Shown: positions 1-8,580 of the stretch, piece by piece
Numbering within the stretch: position 1 is the stretch's first letter
Layout of the letters: each line of letters opens with the position of its first letter
Origin: Alphaproteobacteria bacterium UBA3002
GTDB lineage: Bacteria; Pseudomonadota; Alphaproteobacteria; Rickettsiales; UBA3002
Assembly (NCBI GenBank): GCA_002346425.1
Contig: DDZS01000059.1
Span: forward strand, 1-39,423
Direction of reading: 5' to 3'
DNA length: 39,423 nucleotides
Position numbers and translations under genes: made by a program
The notes under the pieces: model-generated
The model's input: the letters and a program-made list of their open reading frames with translations, nothing else
What the model was told of the DNA's origin: nothing
Databases searched by the model: none

Positions 1-99
1 AGCCAATGACAATCGTGCTGCAACGCAGCAAATTGCGCGGAGCTAGAATTCACTTTGATGCTTGGCAAGAGCGCCGCTTCTTGCTAACCATTCTGCCTT

Positions 100-1542
100 A
101 TGAGCTTAAGCACCCTCGATATGATCATCATCGGCATTTATTTTGTCTTGATTATGTATCATGGCTGGTGGGCCGGTAAAAAGCACCAAGGCGAGGAAGA
201 TTATTTTCTAGCAGGCCGTTGTTTGCCTTGGTACCTGATCGGGCTCTCTCTCTATGCTTCCAACATGTCGGGCTCCAGCTTTATCGGCTTGATGGGCGCG
301 ACGTATGCGAATGGTATGGTGGTTTTCAACTACGAATGGACCGCGACGCTGGTACTGGTGATTTTCGCATTGTTCATGCTGCCGACTTTTTTGGAACATC
401 GCATCGAAACCATACCCGCTTATCTGGAAAAACGCTTTGATCGCACGACGCGTTTAATCTTTTCCGGTTTCACCATTCTGGCGATTATATTCATCGATAC
501 CGCTGGCGCTTTATATGCGGGCGGTTTAGTCATGACGATGCTTTTCCCCGTTCTGGATTTGTGGCAGGCGGTGGCCGTCTTGGGGCTGGTTGCGGGGATT
601 TACACCCTATGGGGTGGCTTAAGCGCGGTCGTTATTACCGACGCGGTGCAAGCGGTATTACTTATTATCGCGGCCATCATCGTGACCTGGATCGGGCTGG
701 ATGCTGTCGGTGGCTGGGATAATGTGGTGAAACAAATACCTGAGTCGCATACGAAACTGTTCCATAGCAGCGATAGTGACTTCCTGCCTTGGCATGGGAT
801 CGGCGGCGTAATTCTGCTTGGCTTCTATTACTGGACATTAAACCAGTTTATTGCGCAGCGTACCTTGGGCGCCAAAACCCTGCGCGATGGGCAAAAAGGC
901 GCGCTATTTGCCGGTCTGCTTAAAATGGGCAATCTCTTTATCATGATCGTGCCCGGATTGGTTGGTTTAGCCCTCTATCCTGAATTGGCGAGTGCCGATC
1001 AAGTCTTCCCGCATATGGTCAATGATATGCTACCGGCGGGGATTAAAGGTATTGTGTTGGCAGGTTTGATTGCCGCCATCATGTCGAGTTTGGATTCAGC
1101 GCTCAACGCGGGCGCCTCACTGATTACGCTGGATTATATTAAATCTTTCCGCGGCGAGAATATGAATTACCTAAAAACGGGCAAATGGGTCACCGGCATA
1201 TTGATGGTGATCGCGATTTGTTATGCGCCAACCATTGCGCAGTTCGAAACCCTATTCGAATATGTGCAATCCGTGCTGGCTTATACGGTCCCGACCATTA
1301 TCGCGGTCTATTTCGCCGGGCTGTTCAATCCGCATGTCCCCACTGTGGTGGCGAAACACACACTATGGATTGGTATTGGTATCGGCGTTGCGATGTTCAT
1401 ATGTATTCGTCTCACCTCGGTCTGGGCTGATGCCGGACTGCCGGATATCCACTATACCGTCATGGCCTTGCTGCTCTTTGTGGTCGAAATGGCCTTCTTA
1501 TGGATTAGCGGATTATTCACCAAGCGCACGGTGATCGCGTAA
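100..1542 (+). CDS. Sodium:solute symporter (SSS/SLC5 family)
   Basis: Inner-membrane permease expected to import a small solute together with sodium. The 480-residue product is almost entirely hydrophobic, with about 12-13 membrane segments. It has family features: an early loop ending EEDYFLAGR, the ASNMSGSSFIGL stretch in the first transport helices, a WGGLSAVV motif, YYWTLNQFIAQR in the middle and MSSLDSALNAG near residue 330. The YYWTLNQ..QRTLGAK pattern resembles sugar/inositol-type members more than the acetate permease ActP, so acetate is not a safe substrate call even though acetyl-CoA synthetase follows on the same strand 110 bases downstream. It is somewhat shorter than many SLC5 proteins. 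No good ribosome binding site precedes the ATG at 100, and an internal ATG at 121 is possible. The family is clear; the substrate is unknown. Confidence 0.88.
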   Translation: MSLSTLDMIIIGIYFVLIMYHGWWAGKKHQGEEDYFLAGRCLPWYLIGLSLYASNMSGSSFIGLMGATYANGMVVFNYEWTATLVLVIFALFMLPTFLEHRIETIPAYLEKRFDRTTRLIFSGFTILAIIFIDTAGALYAGGLVMTMLFPVLDLWQAVAVLGLVAGIYTLWGGLSAVVITDAVQAVLLIIAAIIVTWIGLDAVGGWDNVVKQIPESHTKLFHSSDSDFLPWHGIGGVILLGFYYWTLNQFIAQRTLGAKTLRDGQKGALFAGLLKMGNLFIMIVPGLVGLALYPELASADQVFPHMVNDMLPAGIKGIVLAGLIAAIMSSLDSALNAGASLITLDYIKSFRGENMNYLKTGKWVTGILMVIAICYAPTIAQFETLFEYVQSVLAYTVPTIIAVYFAGLFNPHVPTVVAKHTLWIGIGIGVAMFICIRLTSVWADAGLPDIHYTVMALLLFVVEMAFLWISGLFTKRTVIA

Positions 1543-1570
1543 GCTTTTTATCCTCCCCTCCCTATTGCTA

Positions 1571-1596
1571 GCGGGTTCAGAAGTGTTCAATCCCGC
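1571..1596 (+). terminator. Possible hairpin after the symporter gene
   Basis: An inverted repeat GCGGG...CCCGC, extendable to seven pairs with one bulge, lies 28 bases after the symporter stop. It is not followed by a T-run, so it is at best a weak or Rho-assisted terminator or an mRNA end structure. Confidence 0.25.
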
Positions 1597-1652
1597 CTAT
1601 CTATGTTATGCTATCTAGCATGACGGATGATACCCAGCTGAAGGAGCCATCG

Positions 1653-3590
1653 ATGTCTGATTCTACGATTCTTTCCCCTACCGCGCATTCGCATGCTTTC
1701 GTACAGAGCCAAAGAGAGGCGGCGTTCAATGATCCAGCCACATATTGGGCTACGCAGGCTAAGGAGCTGCTTGCATGGCGTTCCCAATGGCACACGACCA
1801 AGGATACCAGTTTCGATCCCAAAAATGTGAATATCCGCTGGTTTGACGGCGGCACCTTAAATGTCGCCGAAAACTGCATTGATCGGCACTTGGCCACGCG
1901 CGGCGACAAACCTGCCATCATATGGGAACCGGATAGCCCGCATGATCCCAAACGTATTCTTACCTATAGCGATTTGCATCGCGAGGTATCGCGCGCGGCG
2001 AATATGCTGCTGTCGCTTGGGGTAAAGCCGGGCGATCGGGTTACTATCTATATGCCGATGATTCCCGAAGCGGCGATTGCCATGCTGGCATGCGCACGCA
2101 TTGGCGCACCGCATTCGGTCGTCTTCGGCGGCTTCTCCGCCCAAGCGCTACGTAGCCGCATCGAGGACTGTGAGAGCTCCGTCATTATCACCGCGGATGG
2201 TGGCATGCGCGGTGGTAAAGTGATCGATTTGAAAAACAATGTCGATACTGCGCTGGAAGGCCTGTCTGACACAAAAGTACTGGTATTCCGCCATACCGGC
2301 CATCGTGTTTCCTGGGTCGAAGAGCGCGACATCTGGTGGCAGGAGTTGGCCGAAACAGTGGCCGCCGAATGCGAAGCCAAGCCTTTCGATGCAGAACATC
2401 CGCTCTTTATTCTCTACACTTCCGGATCGACCGGGAAACCGAAAGGCTTGCTGCATACCAGTGGTGGCTATCTGCTCTATGCCACGCATACCTTTCAGCA
2501 TGTGTTCGACTATCAGGAGGAGGACGTGTATTGGTGCACTGCCGATGTCGGCTGGATCACCGGGCATAGCTACATTGTCTATGGCCCCTTAGCGGCGGGC
2601 GCGACCACACTTATGTTCGAAGGCGTGCCCACCTATCCAGATGCCGGGCGGTTCTGGGAAATTGTGGAAAAATATCGCGTCTCTCTTTTCTATACGGCTC
2701 CCACGGCCATTCGCATGTTACAGCGGGAGGGGGATGATTTCGTTACCCGGTATGACCGTTCCAGTTTGCGCATCCTTGGATCAGTGGGCGAGCCCATCAA
2801 TCCCGAAGCTTGGCAGTGGTATCATACGGTAGTGGGAAATAAGACCTGTCACCTGGTTGATACCTGGTGGCAGACGGAAACGGGCGGGCATATGATTACG
2901 CCGCTACCCGGTGTCGATGAAACACCGCCCGGCTCCGCAACGCAGCCCTATTTCGGTATCCGGCCTGTCTTACACAACACAGATGGTCAAGCGCTCGAAG
3001 CTGCGGCCAGCGGCGCACTTTGCATCGCCGATTCATGGCCCGGACAGGCGCGGACAATATGGGGCGACCATGCGCGTTTCGTCGAAACCTATTTCTCCGC
3101 CTTCCCCGGCACCTATTTCTCCGGCGATGCCGCCAATCGCGACGAGCAGGGTAATTACTGGATCGAAGGACGCATGGACGATGTCATTAATATGGCTGGG
3201 CACCGCTTGGGGACAGCAGAAATCGAAGCAGCGATCAATGCGCATTCGGATATTGCCGAATCGGCCGTTGTGGGCATACCTGACGACATCAAAGGTCAGG
3301 CCATTTATGCCTTTGTCATTATGAAACCAAATAAGCATTTAGATGACGAGATACGGACCGCCATTAACGGATTATTGCGCCGGGAAGTCGGGCCAATCGC
3401 ATCGCTGAAATATATTCAAGAAGCACCGGGACTACCCAAAACCCGGTCCGGTAAAATCATGCGGCGCATCTTACGCAAAATTGCTGCCGGTGAGGTGACG
3501 TCTAAAAATCATTACGACAAATTGGGCGATATTTCGACTTTGGTGAATCCAGAGCAGGTAGATGCATTAGTCGAAGGCCGTTTGCAATAA
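1653..3590 (+). CDS. acs: Acetyl-CoA synthetase (acetate--CoA ligase)
   Basis: Cytoplasmic AMP-forming ligase that activates acetate with ATP and CoA to acetyl-CoA. The chosen start at 1653 gives 645 residues, a typical Acs length, and has an AAGGAG ribosome binding site at 1641-1646. The frame is open back to 1608, but that start has no such site. Visible motifs are the P-loop-like TSGSTGKPKG near residue 255, CTADVGWITGHSY, the adenylation motif VDTWWQTETGG, whose Trp pair fits the small acetate pocket of Acs, and the C-terminal PKTRSGKIMRR. In the last motif Lys601 is the catalytic lysine that is reversibly acetylated in characterised Acs enzymes. The TWWQTE motif favours acetate over propionate. 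The gene runs convergently into a TonB receptor gene, with seven bases between the two stops. Confidence 0.95.
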   Translation: MSDSTILSPTAHSHAFVQSQREAAFNDPATYWATQAKELLAWRSQWHTTKDTSFDPKNVNIRWFDGGTLNVAENCIDRHLATRGDKPAIIWEPDSPHDPKRILTYSDLHREVSRAANMLLSLGVKPGDRVTIYMPMIPEAAIAMLACARIGAPHSVVFGGFSAQALRSRIEDCESSVIITADGGMRGGKVIDLKNNVDTALEGLSDTKVLVFRHTGHRVSWVEERDIWWQELAETVAAECEAKPFDAEHPLFILYTSGSTGKPKGLLHTSGGYLLYATHTFQHVFDYQEEDVYWCTADVGWITGHSYIVYGPLAAGATTLMFEGVPTYPDAGRFWEIVEKYRVSLFYTAPTAIRMLQREGDDFVTRYDRSSLRILGSVGEPINPEAWQWYHTVVGNKTCHLVDTWWQTETGGHMITPLPGVDETPPGSATQPYFGIRPVLHNTDGQALEAAASGALCIADSWPGQARTIWGDHARFVETYFSAFPGTYFSGDAANRDEQGNYWIEGRMDDVINMAGHRLGTAEIEAAINAHSDIAESAVVGIPDDIKGQAIYAFVIMKPNKHLDDEIRTAINGLLRREVGPIASLKYIQEAPGLPKTRSGKIMRRILRKIAAGEVTSKNHYDKLGDISTLVNPEQVDALVEGRLQ

Positions 3591-3597
3591 CACGCGG

Positions 3598-5505
3598 TTA
3601 AAAATACATTTTCAACCTTGCGTAAAGATTGCGGCCATTTTGTAAGGGAAAGCTATTGATCTGCTGACGATTATATTCAGGGTAATACACCTCCTCATCC
3701 AACAGATTATCCGCATAAAAGTTGAGCTCAGTTTGCGGCGCATTGTCGCCAAGCCATAGATGGTTTAGATCGAACGTCGCGTTGAGGGTGACCTGATGAT
3801 AGGCATCCGGCTGCGGATTAACCTCTAGCACTGCCGGATTGATACTGCGAAGATTCGTCGGTTTGCTAAAATAGCTGTCGAAAAGCCCTAGCTGATAGTC
3901 GTCCGTTTCATAGGAAAGCCCGACTTTGAAGGTCCAGTGCGGACTGAAGGAGGCGTCACGGCCATCTCCCTTGCGTTCATTTTCCTGATATGTGACAGAG
4001 CCTAACGCCGACCATTCATCGTTCAAATGGGTTTTTCCTTCAAATTCTAACCCGCGATAGTCCGCTTCGCCGCCATTGACGAACGTCACCCCGCCACCGG
4101 GCGCCCCCACGCGTTGGATAATATCGGACGTATCGCTGTGATAGGCCGTCAGCGTTGCTTCCTCTTGCTTACCATAATAGAAAAGCTGCGCCTCCCACGT
4201 GGCGATTTTTTCCGGCTCTAATTGAGGGTTTCCGGTGATGATCCCCGGAAACGTCACATCTGTCTCAAACGCATAGCCGGTGCGGTAAGCTTCGGCATAT
4301 AAGAGCTTCAACCCGTGCATCTCATCGAATTGAGCAATCGCGCCAAAACGCGGCGAGACATCCGTATCAAGCTGCTCCGGTTTGTTGAGCTGCAATCCCC
4401 CGAACAGTTTCAACCAAGAGAGGGTTTGCCAATCCAGCTGCGAATATCCTCGCAAGAATTGCCGTTTATAAGTCTGTTCCGAAGGCAAGGTGCCTTCCTG
4501 ATCTTCAAAACTGCCGCCTATGAGCAACTGAATATCTTTACTCACATGCCCATTAAAGGAGGTTTCCAACAAGACGTCTTCGGAGCGCTGGGTAAATAAA
4601 TATAATCTATTATGCGTTACGTTATTTTGCATGCGCCAGGTATCGTTCAACGCCACATCATACCCGATATCAACAAACGTCCGTTCCTGATCATATACTT
4701 CGCTTGGAAAATTTCCATTCAATGCAGAAGTATCTACTTCAGCACGAAACACATTCAGCGATAAATTCTTATAATCGGCAGCACCTAAAAATCCAAAGCC
4801 ATCAAGCCGTTTGGTATAACTACCCGGAGTACCGCTTTCATCTCGAAGACTAAAACTCTCATCGCTTTTGGTGGTGCTCGTCCACGCAGTGGTTACGGAA
4901 TAGTCCTCACCTTTTTGCGCGGCATACACTTCGCCCCGGGATTCATCATGCGTCCCGATTGTTGCTGCAATGCTGGCATTGCCCGTTTCGTCGGCATCGT
5001 TGCGGGTGATGATGTTTACGACCGAAGAAAAAGCGTTTGAGCCATATAAAACTGACCCAGGACCACGAATCACTTCTAGTCGCTGAATCGCATCCAGTGG
5101 GAATTTTGTGAATAACGCTGCATTAACTCCCCCGGTTAAACTATCGCGAAACGGGCGGCCATTAATCAAAAACAAAGTGCGATTACTGTAATGCTGCACC
5201 GTCTGCCCGCGCGAGGCGAAGGTATTATATTGAAAGTTTAATCCGTTGGTGAACTGAAACCCTGGCAACCGATTTAATACATCGATTAAACTTTGCCCCC
5301 CGTAGCGGCGAATTTCATCCGCGCTGATAATACTGATCACGCCGGGCGCATTGCGTAAATTTTCTTCACGTTTCGATGCCACGGAAACGCTGAGTTCTTC
5401 CAGATCCAGTGCCATGAGATCTTCGAGCTCACTGTCACCTAACGCCGCAACCGGGGATGCCAACAATGCACCATAGAAGAAACATATATATGCTTTGTGT
5501 GCCAC
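3598..5505 (-). CDS. TonB-dependent outer-membrane receptor
   Basis: Outer-membrane gated channel for an iron complex, cobalamin or similar scarce ligand, energised by TonB. The 635-residue product starts with a signal peptide (hydrophobic FFYGALLASPVAALG) and then an N-terminal plug: SKREENLRNAPGVISII, RGQTVQHYSNRTLFLINGRPF and the plug end RLEVIRGPGSVLYGSNAFSSVVNIIT. A beta-barrel follows, ending in the terminal aromatic (LKMYF) used by the BAM machinery. The plug resembles the colicin I/vitamin B12 receptor group, but no ligand can be assigned. The start is GTG at 5505, with a weak AAGGG upstream. It follows the long minus-strand secretion operon but is separated from it by 103 bases containing a terminator-like hairpin, so it is probably a separate transcription unit. 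Confidence 0.9.
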   Translation of the reverse strand: MAHKAYICFFYGALLASPVAALGDSELEDLMALDLEELSVSVASKREENLRNAPGVISIISADEIRRYGGQSLIDVLNRLPGFQFTNGLNFQYNTFASRGQTVQHYSNRTLFLINGRPFRDSLTGGVNAALFTKFPLDAIQRLEVIRGPGSVLYGSNAFSSVVNIITRNDADETGNASIAATIGTHDESRGEVYAAQKGEDYSVTTAWTSTTKSDESFSLRDESGTPGSYTKRLDGFGFLGAADYKNLSLNVFRAEVDTSALNGNFPSEVYDQERTFVDIGYDVALNDTWRMQNNVTHNRLYLFTQRSEDVLLETSFNGHVSKDIQLLIGGSFEDQEGTLPSEQTYKRQFLRGYSQLDWQTLSWLKLFGGLQLNKPEQLDTDVSPRFGAIAQFDEMHGLKLLYAEAYRTGYAFETDVTFPGIITGNPQLEPEKIATWEAQLFYYGKQEEATLTAYHSDTSDIIQRVGAPGGGVTFVNGGEADYRGLEFEGKTHLNDEWSALGSVTYQENERKGDGRDASFSPHWTFKVGLSYETDDYQLGLFDSYFSKPTNLRSINPAVLEVNPQPDAYHQVTLNATFDLNHLWLGDNAPQTELNFYADNLLDEEVYYPEYNRQQINSFPLQNGRNLYARLKMYF

Positions 5506-5549
5506 CTATCTGACCCTTCCCATTCTGTGCGCGTATTTTGCCTTGAGGT

Positions 5550-5570
5550 AAAAAACGGCACAACTGGCCG
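5550..5570 (-). terminator. Rho-independent terminator candidate after the secretion operon
   Basis: On the minus strand, CGGC-CAGTTGT-GCCG is followed directly by six T residues, about 40 bases after the stop of the hybrid kinase that closes the seven-gene operon. The stem has only four pairs, so strength is doubtful, but position and T-run fit a terminator before the TonB receptor gene. Confidence 0.45.
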
Positions 5571-5608
5571 AGAATGAAGCATTATGAAGTGTGTAGTTGT
5601 GAGACATA

Positions 5609-7693
5609 TTAGCCCGTGTCCCGCATCAAACGCGCATCGAGTTGCTGCATCACATGACGGGTTTGCGAGTGACAACGCACAATAATCGGGTGCAGTTCTG
5701 AAATACGTGCCGCATCGCTAGGCGTTAATTCTTGTGCTTCATCACAATAGGAAGCCAGTAATTGAGCGCCTATATTTGCGGCAATCCCATGTAATTTATG
5801 CGCCGTTTTGGCCCAACATTCCCAATCTTGCTGCTTGAAGGCATGGGTCAGCGCTTGCATTTCTTCTGCCACGCTCGTCAGGAAGACGCTGATAAATTCG
5901 TATTGCAGATCAGCGTCATTGTCGGTGAACCCTTGTAAATGCACGAGGTCGAATAATTCAGACGTTGGAGCTACAGGTTGAACTGCCGATATTTGTCTAG
6001 TTAGTGGGATATCCTCGCTGGCAGGCAACCAGCGTTGCAGCAATGCTGCGAGTTTCTCTTGCTCAATCGGCTTGCTGATATAATCCTGCATTCCGGCTTC
6101 GTGACATTTTGCTTCGGCACCTTTCATGGCATCCGCAGTGACGGCAATAATAGGAGGAATGACATGACCTTTGGCTGCCCCTTTTTGCCGTAGCACGCGC
6201 GTGGCCTCAAACCCATCCATTTCAGGCATCTGGCAATCCATCAGAATCAAATCATAGGCTGCTTCTTGCGCCATCGCGATTGCCTCGCGTCCATGATGGG
6301 CTTCGTCGATCGCATGAAAACCGAATTTGCGCAGCATGGCGAGCAGCACCATCAAATTCACCTGTGCGTCATCGACGATCAATAGCCGCGCGTGAATATT
6401 CACACGCAGTGGTCCTTGCTCGGTCTTTAAGGCGGCAATCGTTTCCGCATCGGCTTCCTTCATCGGCAAAGTAACGGTAAAGGTTGTGCCCTCTCCTTCC
6501 ACACTATGTACACTGACCTGTCCATGCATCAGTTCGGTTAATTCTTTGGTAATCGCCAGCCCTAGTCCGGTGCCGCCATATTTACGCGCGGTAGAACTAT
6601 CGGCCTGTTGGAATTTCGCAAACACCGTTTCGAGCTTATGTCTGGGAATGCCAATCCCGGTATCGGCAACCGCTAATGTTAGCTGATGATCCTGATAGGT
6701 TACCTCTAACGTAACCCGCCCCTGATGCGTAAACTTGATCGCGTTACTTAGCAGGTTATTGGCAATTTGCTGCAATCGTGATGGGTCGCCCATTAAATAG
6801 GTCGGTGTTGCCGGATCAACCTTTGTGCGCAGCTCCAGCCCTTTATGACTTGCGACGCTCGTATGTAGCGCATCCAACTGTTGCACTACCGCGTGGATGT
6901 CGAAGGCGATGGATTCGATCAACAATTCACCCGCTTCGATTTTGGAAAAATCCAGAATATCATTCAGTAAGATAAGAAGGTTTCTGGCGGAACTATTGAC
7001 CGCTGCGATCATATCATGTTGTTGCTTCGGCATCGCGGCATCTTTAAGCATGTCGGACAGGCCAATAATGCCATTCATCGGCGTGCGTAATTCGTGGCTC
7101 ATATTAGCAAGAAAATCACCCCGCGCCTGATTGGCTTGTTCGGCTTCTTGTCGCGCCAGCTCCGTTTGCGCATGCGCCGATTCCAAAGCCTGATTCGCCG
7201 CTTGTAGCGAGCGTTTGGCCGCTTCGCTGCGCTGATGCGCAAGGCGCAAGGCTTCTTCCTGTTGTTTGCGCGCAGAAATATCATAGAAATATACCAACAA
7301 AGCGTGCTCGTCTTTGACCGCGCGACGCTTCACGGTTTGCAGCCAGTCGATTCCTTGCTCCCGCATTTCACGCGTAAACGGCCCCGTGCCTTCTTCTTCC
7401 GCCACCCATTGCAGTAGATCGCGCAACAACGGATGCGCTGGTCCGAGTGTTTGTAAATCAGGAAAAGCCGCATCGGCTTGGGGGTTTTTAAACAATACCG
7501 TGCCATCGGGCCGCACCTGGATTAAGGGATACGGATTATTTAACGCGAGCAGCAGCATTTCCTGCATTTCGTGTTTCGCCGTTTGCACATATTCCTGCAT
7601 ACGATTGCGGCGCTGGCGACGGCGGTATAGTAAGATACCCTCCAGCAGACATACTGCGGTGGCAAGTAATCCGAGAAGGACCTCTGTGCTCAT
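5609..7693 (-). CDS. Hybrid sensor histidine kinase with PAS, receiver and HPt domains
   Basis: Membrane-anchored sensor kinase of 694 residues. One N-terminal membrane helix (residues 4-23) is followed by RRRQRRNR, a PAS-like domain (about 45-140: PLIQVRPDGTVLFKN) and a coiled coil (about 145-195). Then come HisKA with phospho-acceptor His200 in MSHELRTPMNGIIG, a HATPase domain (ADTGIGIP, GGTGLGLAI), a receiver (LLIVDDAQ, LMDCQMPEMDG, SKPI) and a C-terminal HPt domain with AHKLHGIAANIG. It therefore carries all steps of a His-Asp-His relay in one chain. It is the last gene of the operon that begins with the acidic repeat protein, overlapping the preceding receiver gene by four bases (ATGA). 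Likely partners are the two receiver proteins encoded just upstream. There is no obvious ligand-binding periplasmic domain, so the signal is probably cytoplasmic or membrane-derived. Confidence 0.92.
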   Translation of the reverse strand: MSTEVLLGLLATAVCLLEGILLYRRRQRRNRMQEYVQTAKHEMQEMLLLALNNPYPLIQVRPDGTVLFKNPQADAAFPDLQTLGPAHPLLRDLLQWVAEEEGTGPFTREMREQGIDWLQTVKRRAVKDEHALLVYFYDISARKQQEEALRLAHQRSEAAKRSLQAANQALESAHAQTELARQEAEQANQARGDFLANMSHELRTPMNGIIGLSDMLKDAAMPKQQHDMIAAVNSSARNLLILLNDILDFSKIEAGELLIESIAFDIHAVVQQLDALHTSVASHKGLELRTKVDPATPTYLMGDPSRLQQIANNLLSNAIKFTHQGRVTLEVTYQDHQLTLAVADTGIGIPRHKLETVFAKFQQADSSTARKYGGTGLGLAITKELTELMHGQVSVHSVEGEGTTFTVTLPMKEADAETIAALKTEQGPLRVNIHARLLIVDDAQVNLMVLLAMLRKFGFHAIDEAHHGREAIAMAQEAAYDLILMDCQMPEMDGFEATRVLRQKGAAKGHVIPPIIAVTADAMKGAEAKCHEAGMQDYISKPIEQEKLAALLQRWLPASEDIPLTRQISAVQPVAPTSELFDLVHLQGFTDNDADLQYEFISVFLTSVAEEMQALTHAFKQQDWECWAKTAHKLHGIAANIGAQLLASYCDEAQELTPSDAARISELHPIIVRCHSQTRHVMQQLDARLMRDTG

Positions 7694-8577
7694 CCCTGAT
7701 TCAGGACGAGCTGCTTGATGCCCGCCATTGGTGATTTGTTGACATAGTTTAGCAGGTCTACCGCACGAAAAGGTTTGCCGACATATCCTTGCGCGCCTAA
7801 CTGTAGCGCACGGATGATATGCTCTTTTTGTTTGCGGCCACTGAACATAATAATATAGGCATCCGGGTCCATCCGCAGCAGTATTTCTAATAACGCGTAG
7901 CCATCGATATCGGGCAAACCAATATCGAGAAACAACACATCGGGTGCGTTTTCGAGATACACCGTGATGGTCTGCAATCCATTCGAAGCATTGATTATCT
8001 GATGCTGCTTAGACAAAACACTGCGTGCCATACTGCGCGCCAGCGGGTCATCATCAACGATCATCACCATCATGTCACTGCGGGCACACCGACGTCCATG
8101 CAAACTGGCTAGCTTTCCAGCATCAAGGGAGTTTAGCGTTTCTTCCACCATGGCGCGGTGACGGTCGGCATCTTCTTCGATGCGCCGCTGATGATCGAAT
8201 GTTTGCTGTTGTTGTGCCTTTTCCCAGATTAGTTTCTCTAACTCCGCCATTTGATTGCGCGGATCAAGTTTGAGCGCTGTTTGCAGCAATTCCGGTTCCT
8301 GCAATTGTTCGGCAATTGCTTCGATCAGACCATCCGTGCCCCGACCCGATAAACCGGGGATGAATAGCATGATGTCTTTATCCGCAAATAAATAGATGCG
8401 GGCGTGCATGGCTTCAGGCTGCGTTTCAAACCATTGCACAAAGTTGGAAAAAAGTTCGTAGCGCCCTTGAATCGACGCGGAAAGCGGCAGGTAAAGCCCG
8501 CGCAGAAATTGCGGTAACATGCCATCGCGATAATTCTTATATAATACTTTCCCCGTCTCTTTTGCGATGATCAGCAT
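7690..8577 (-). CDS. Receiver protein with an unrecognised N-terminal domain
   Basis: Two-part protein of 295 residues. The C-terminal part (about 167-295) is a complete CheY-like receiver: acidic pocket VDDD, phospho-acceptor in FLDIGLPDIDG, MFSG switch residue and the conserved lysine in VGKPF. The N-terminal ~100 residues (MLIIAKETGKVLYKN onward) form a compact alpha/beta-looking domain that I do not recognise, joined to the receiver by a Gln/Glu/Arg-rich helix (about 118-155). It has no DNA-binding or enzymatic output domain, so it probably signals by protein contact. The gene lies three bases after the receiver-ATPase gene and overlaps the hybrid kinase gene by four bases, which suggests matched stoichiometry with that kinase. 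Confidence 0.82.
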   Translation of the reverse strand: MLIIAKETGKVLYKNYRDGMLPQFLRGLYLPLSASIQGRYELFSNFVQWFETQPEAMHARIYLFADKDIMLFIPGLSGRGTDGLIEAIAEQLQEPELLQTALKLDPRNQMAELEKLIWEKAQQQQTFDHQRRIEEDADRHRAMVEETLNSLDAGKLASLHGRRCARSDMMVMIVDDDPLARSMARSVLSKQHQIINASNGLQTITVYLENAPDVLFLDIGLPDIDGYALLEILLRMDPDAYIIMFSGRKQKEHIIRALQLGAQGYVGKPFRAVDLLNYVNKSPMAGIKQLVLNQG

Positions 8578-8580
8578 GGC

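Noticed and set aside
16..30. Hairpin TGCTGC-AAC-GCAGCA at the left edge as a terminator
   Set aside because: It is a perfect six-pair stem but has no T-run, and the upstream gene is outside the window, so its role cannot be judged.
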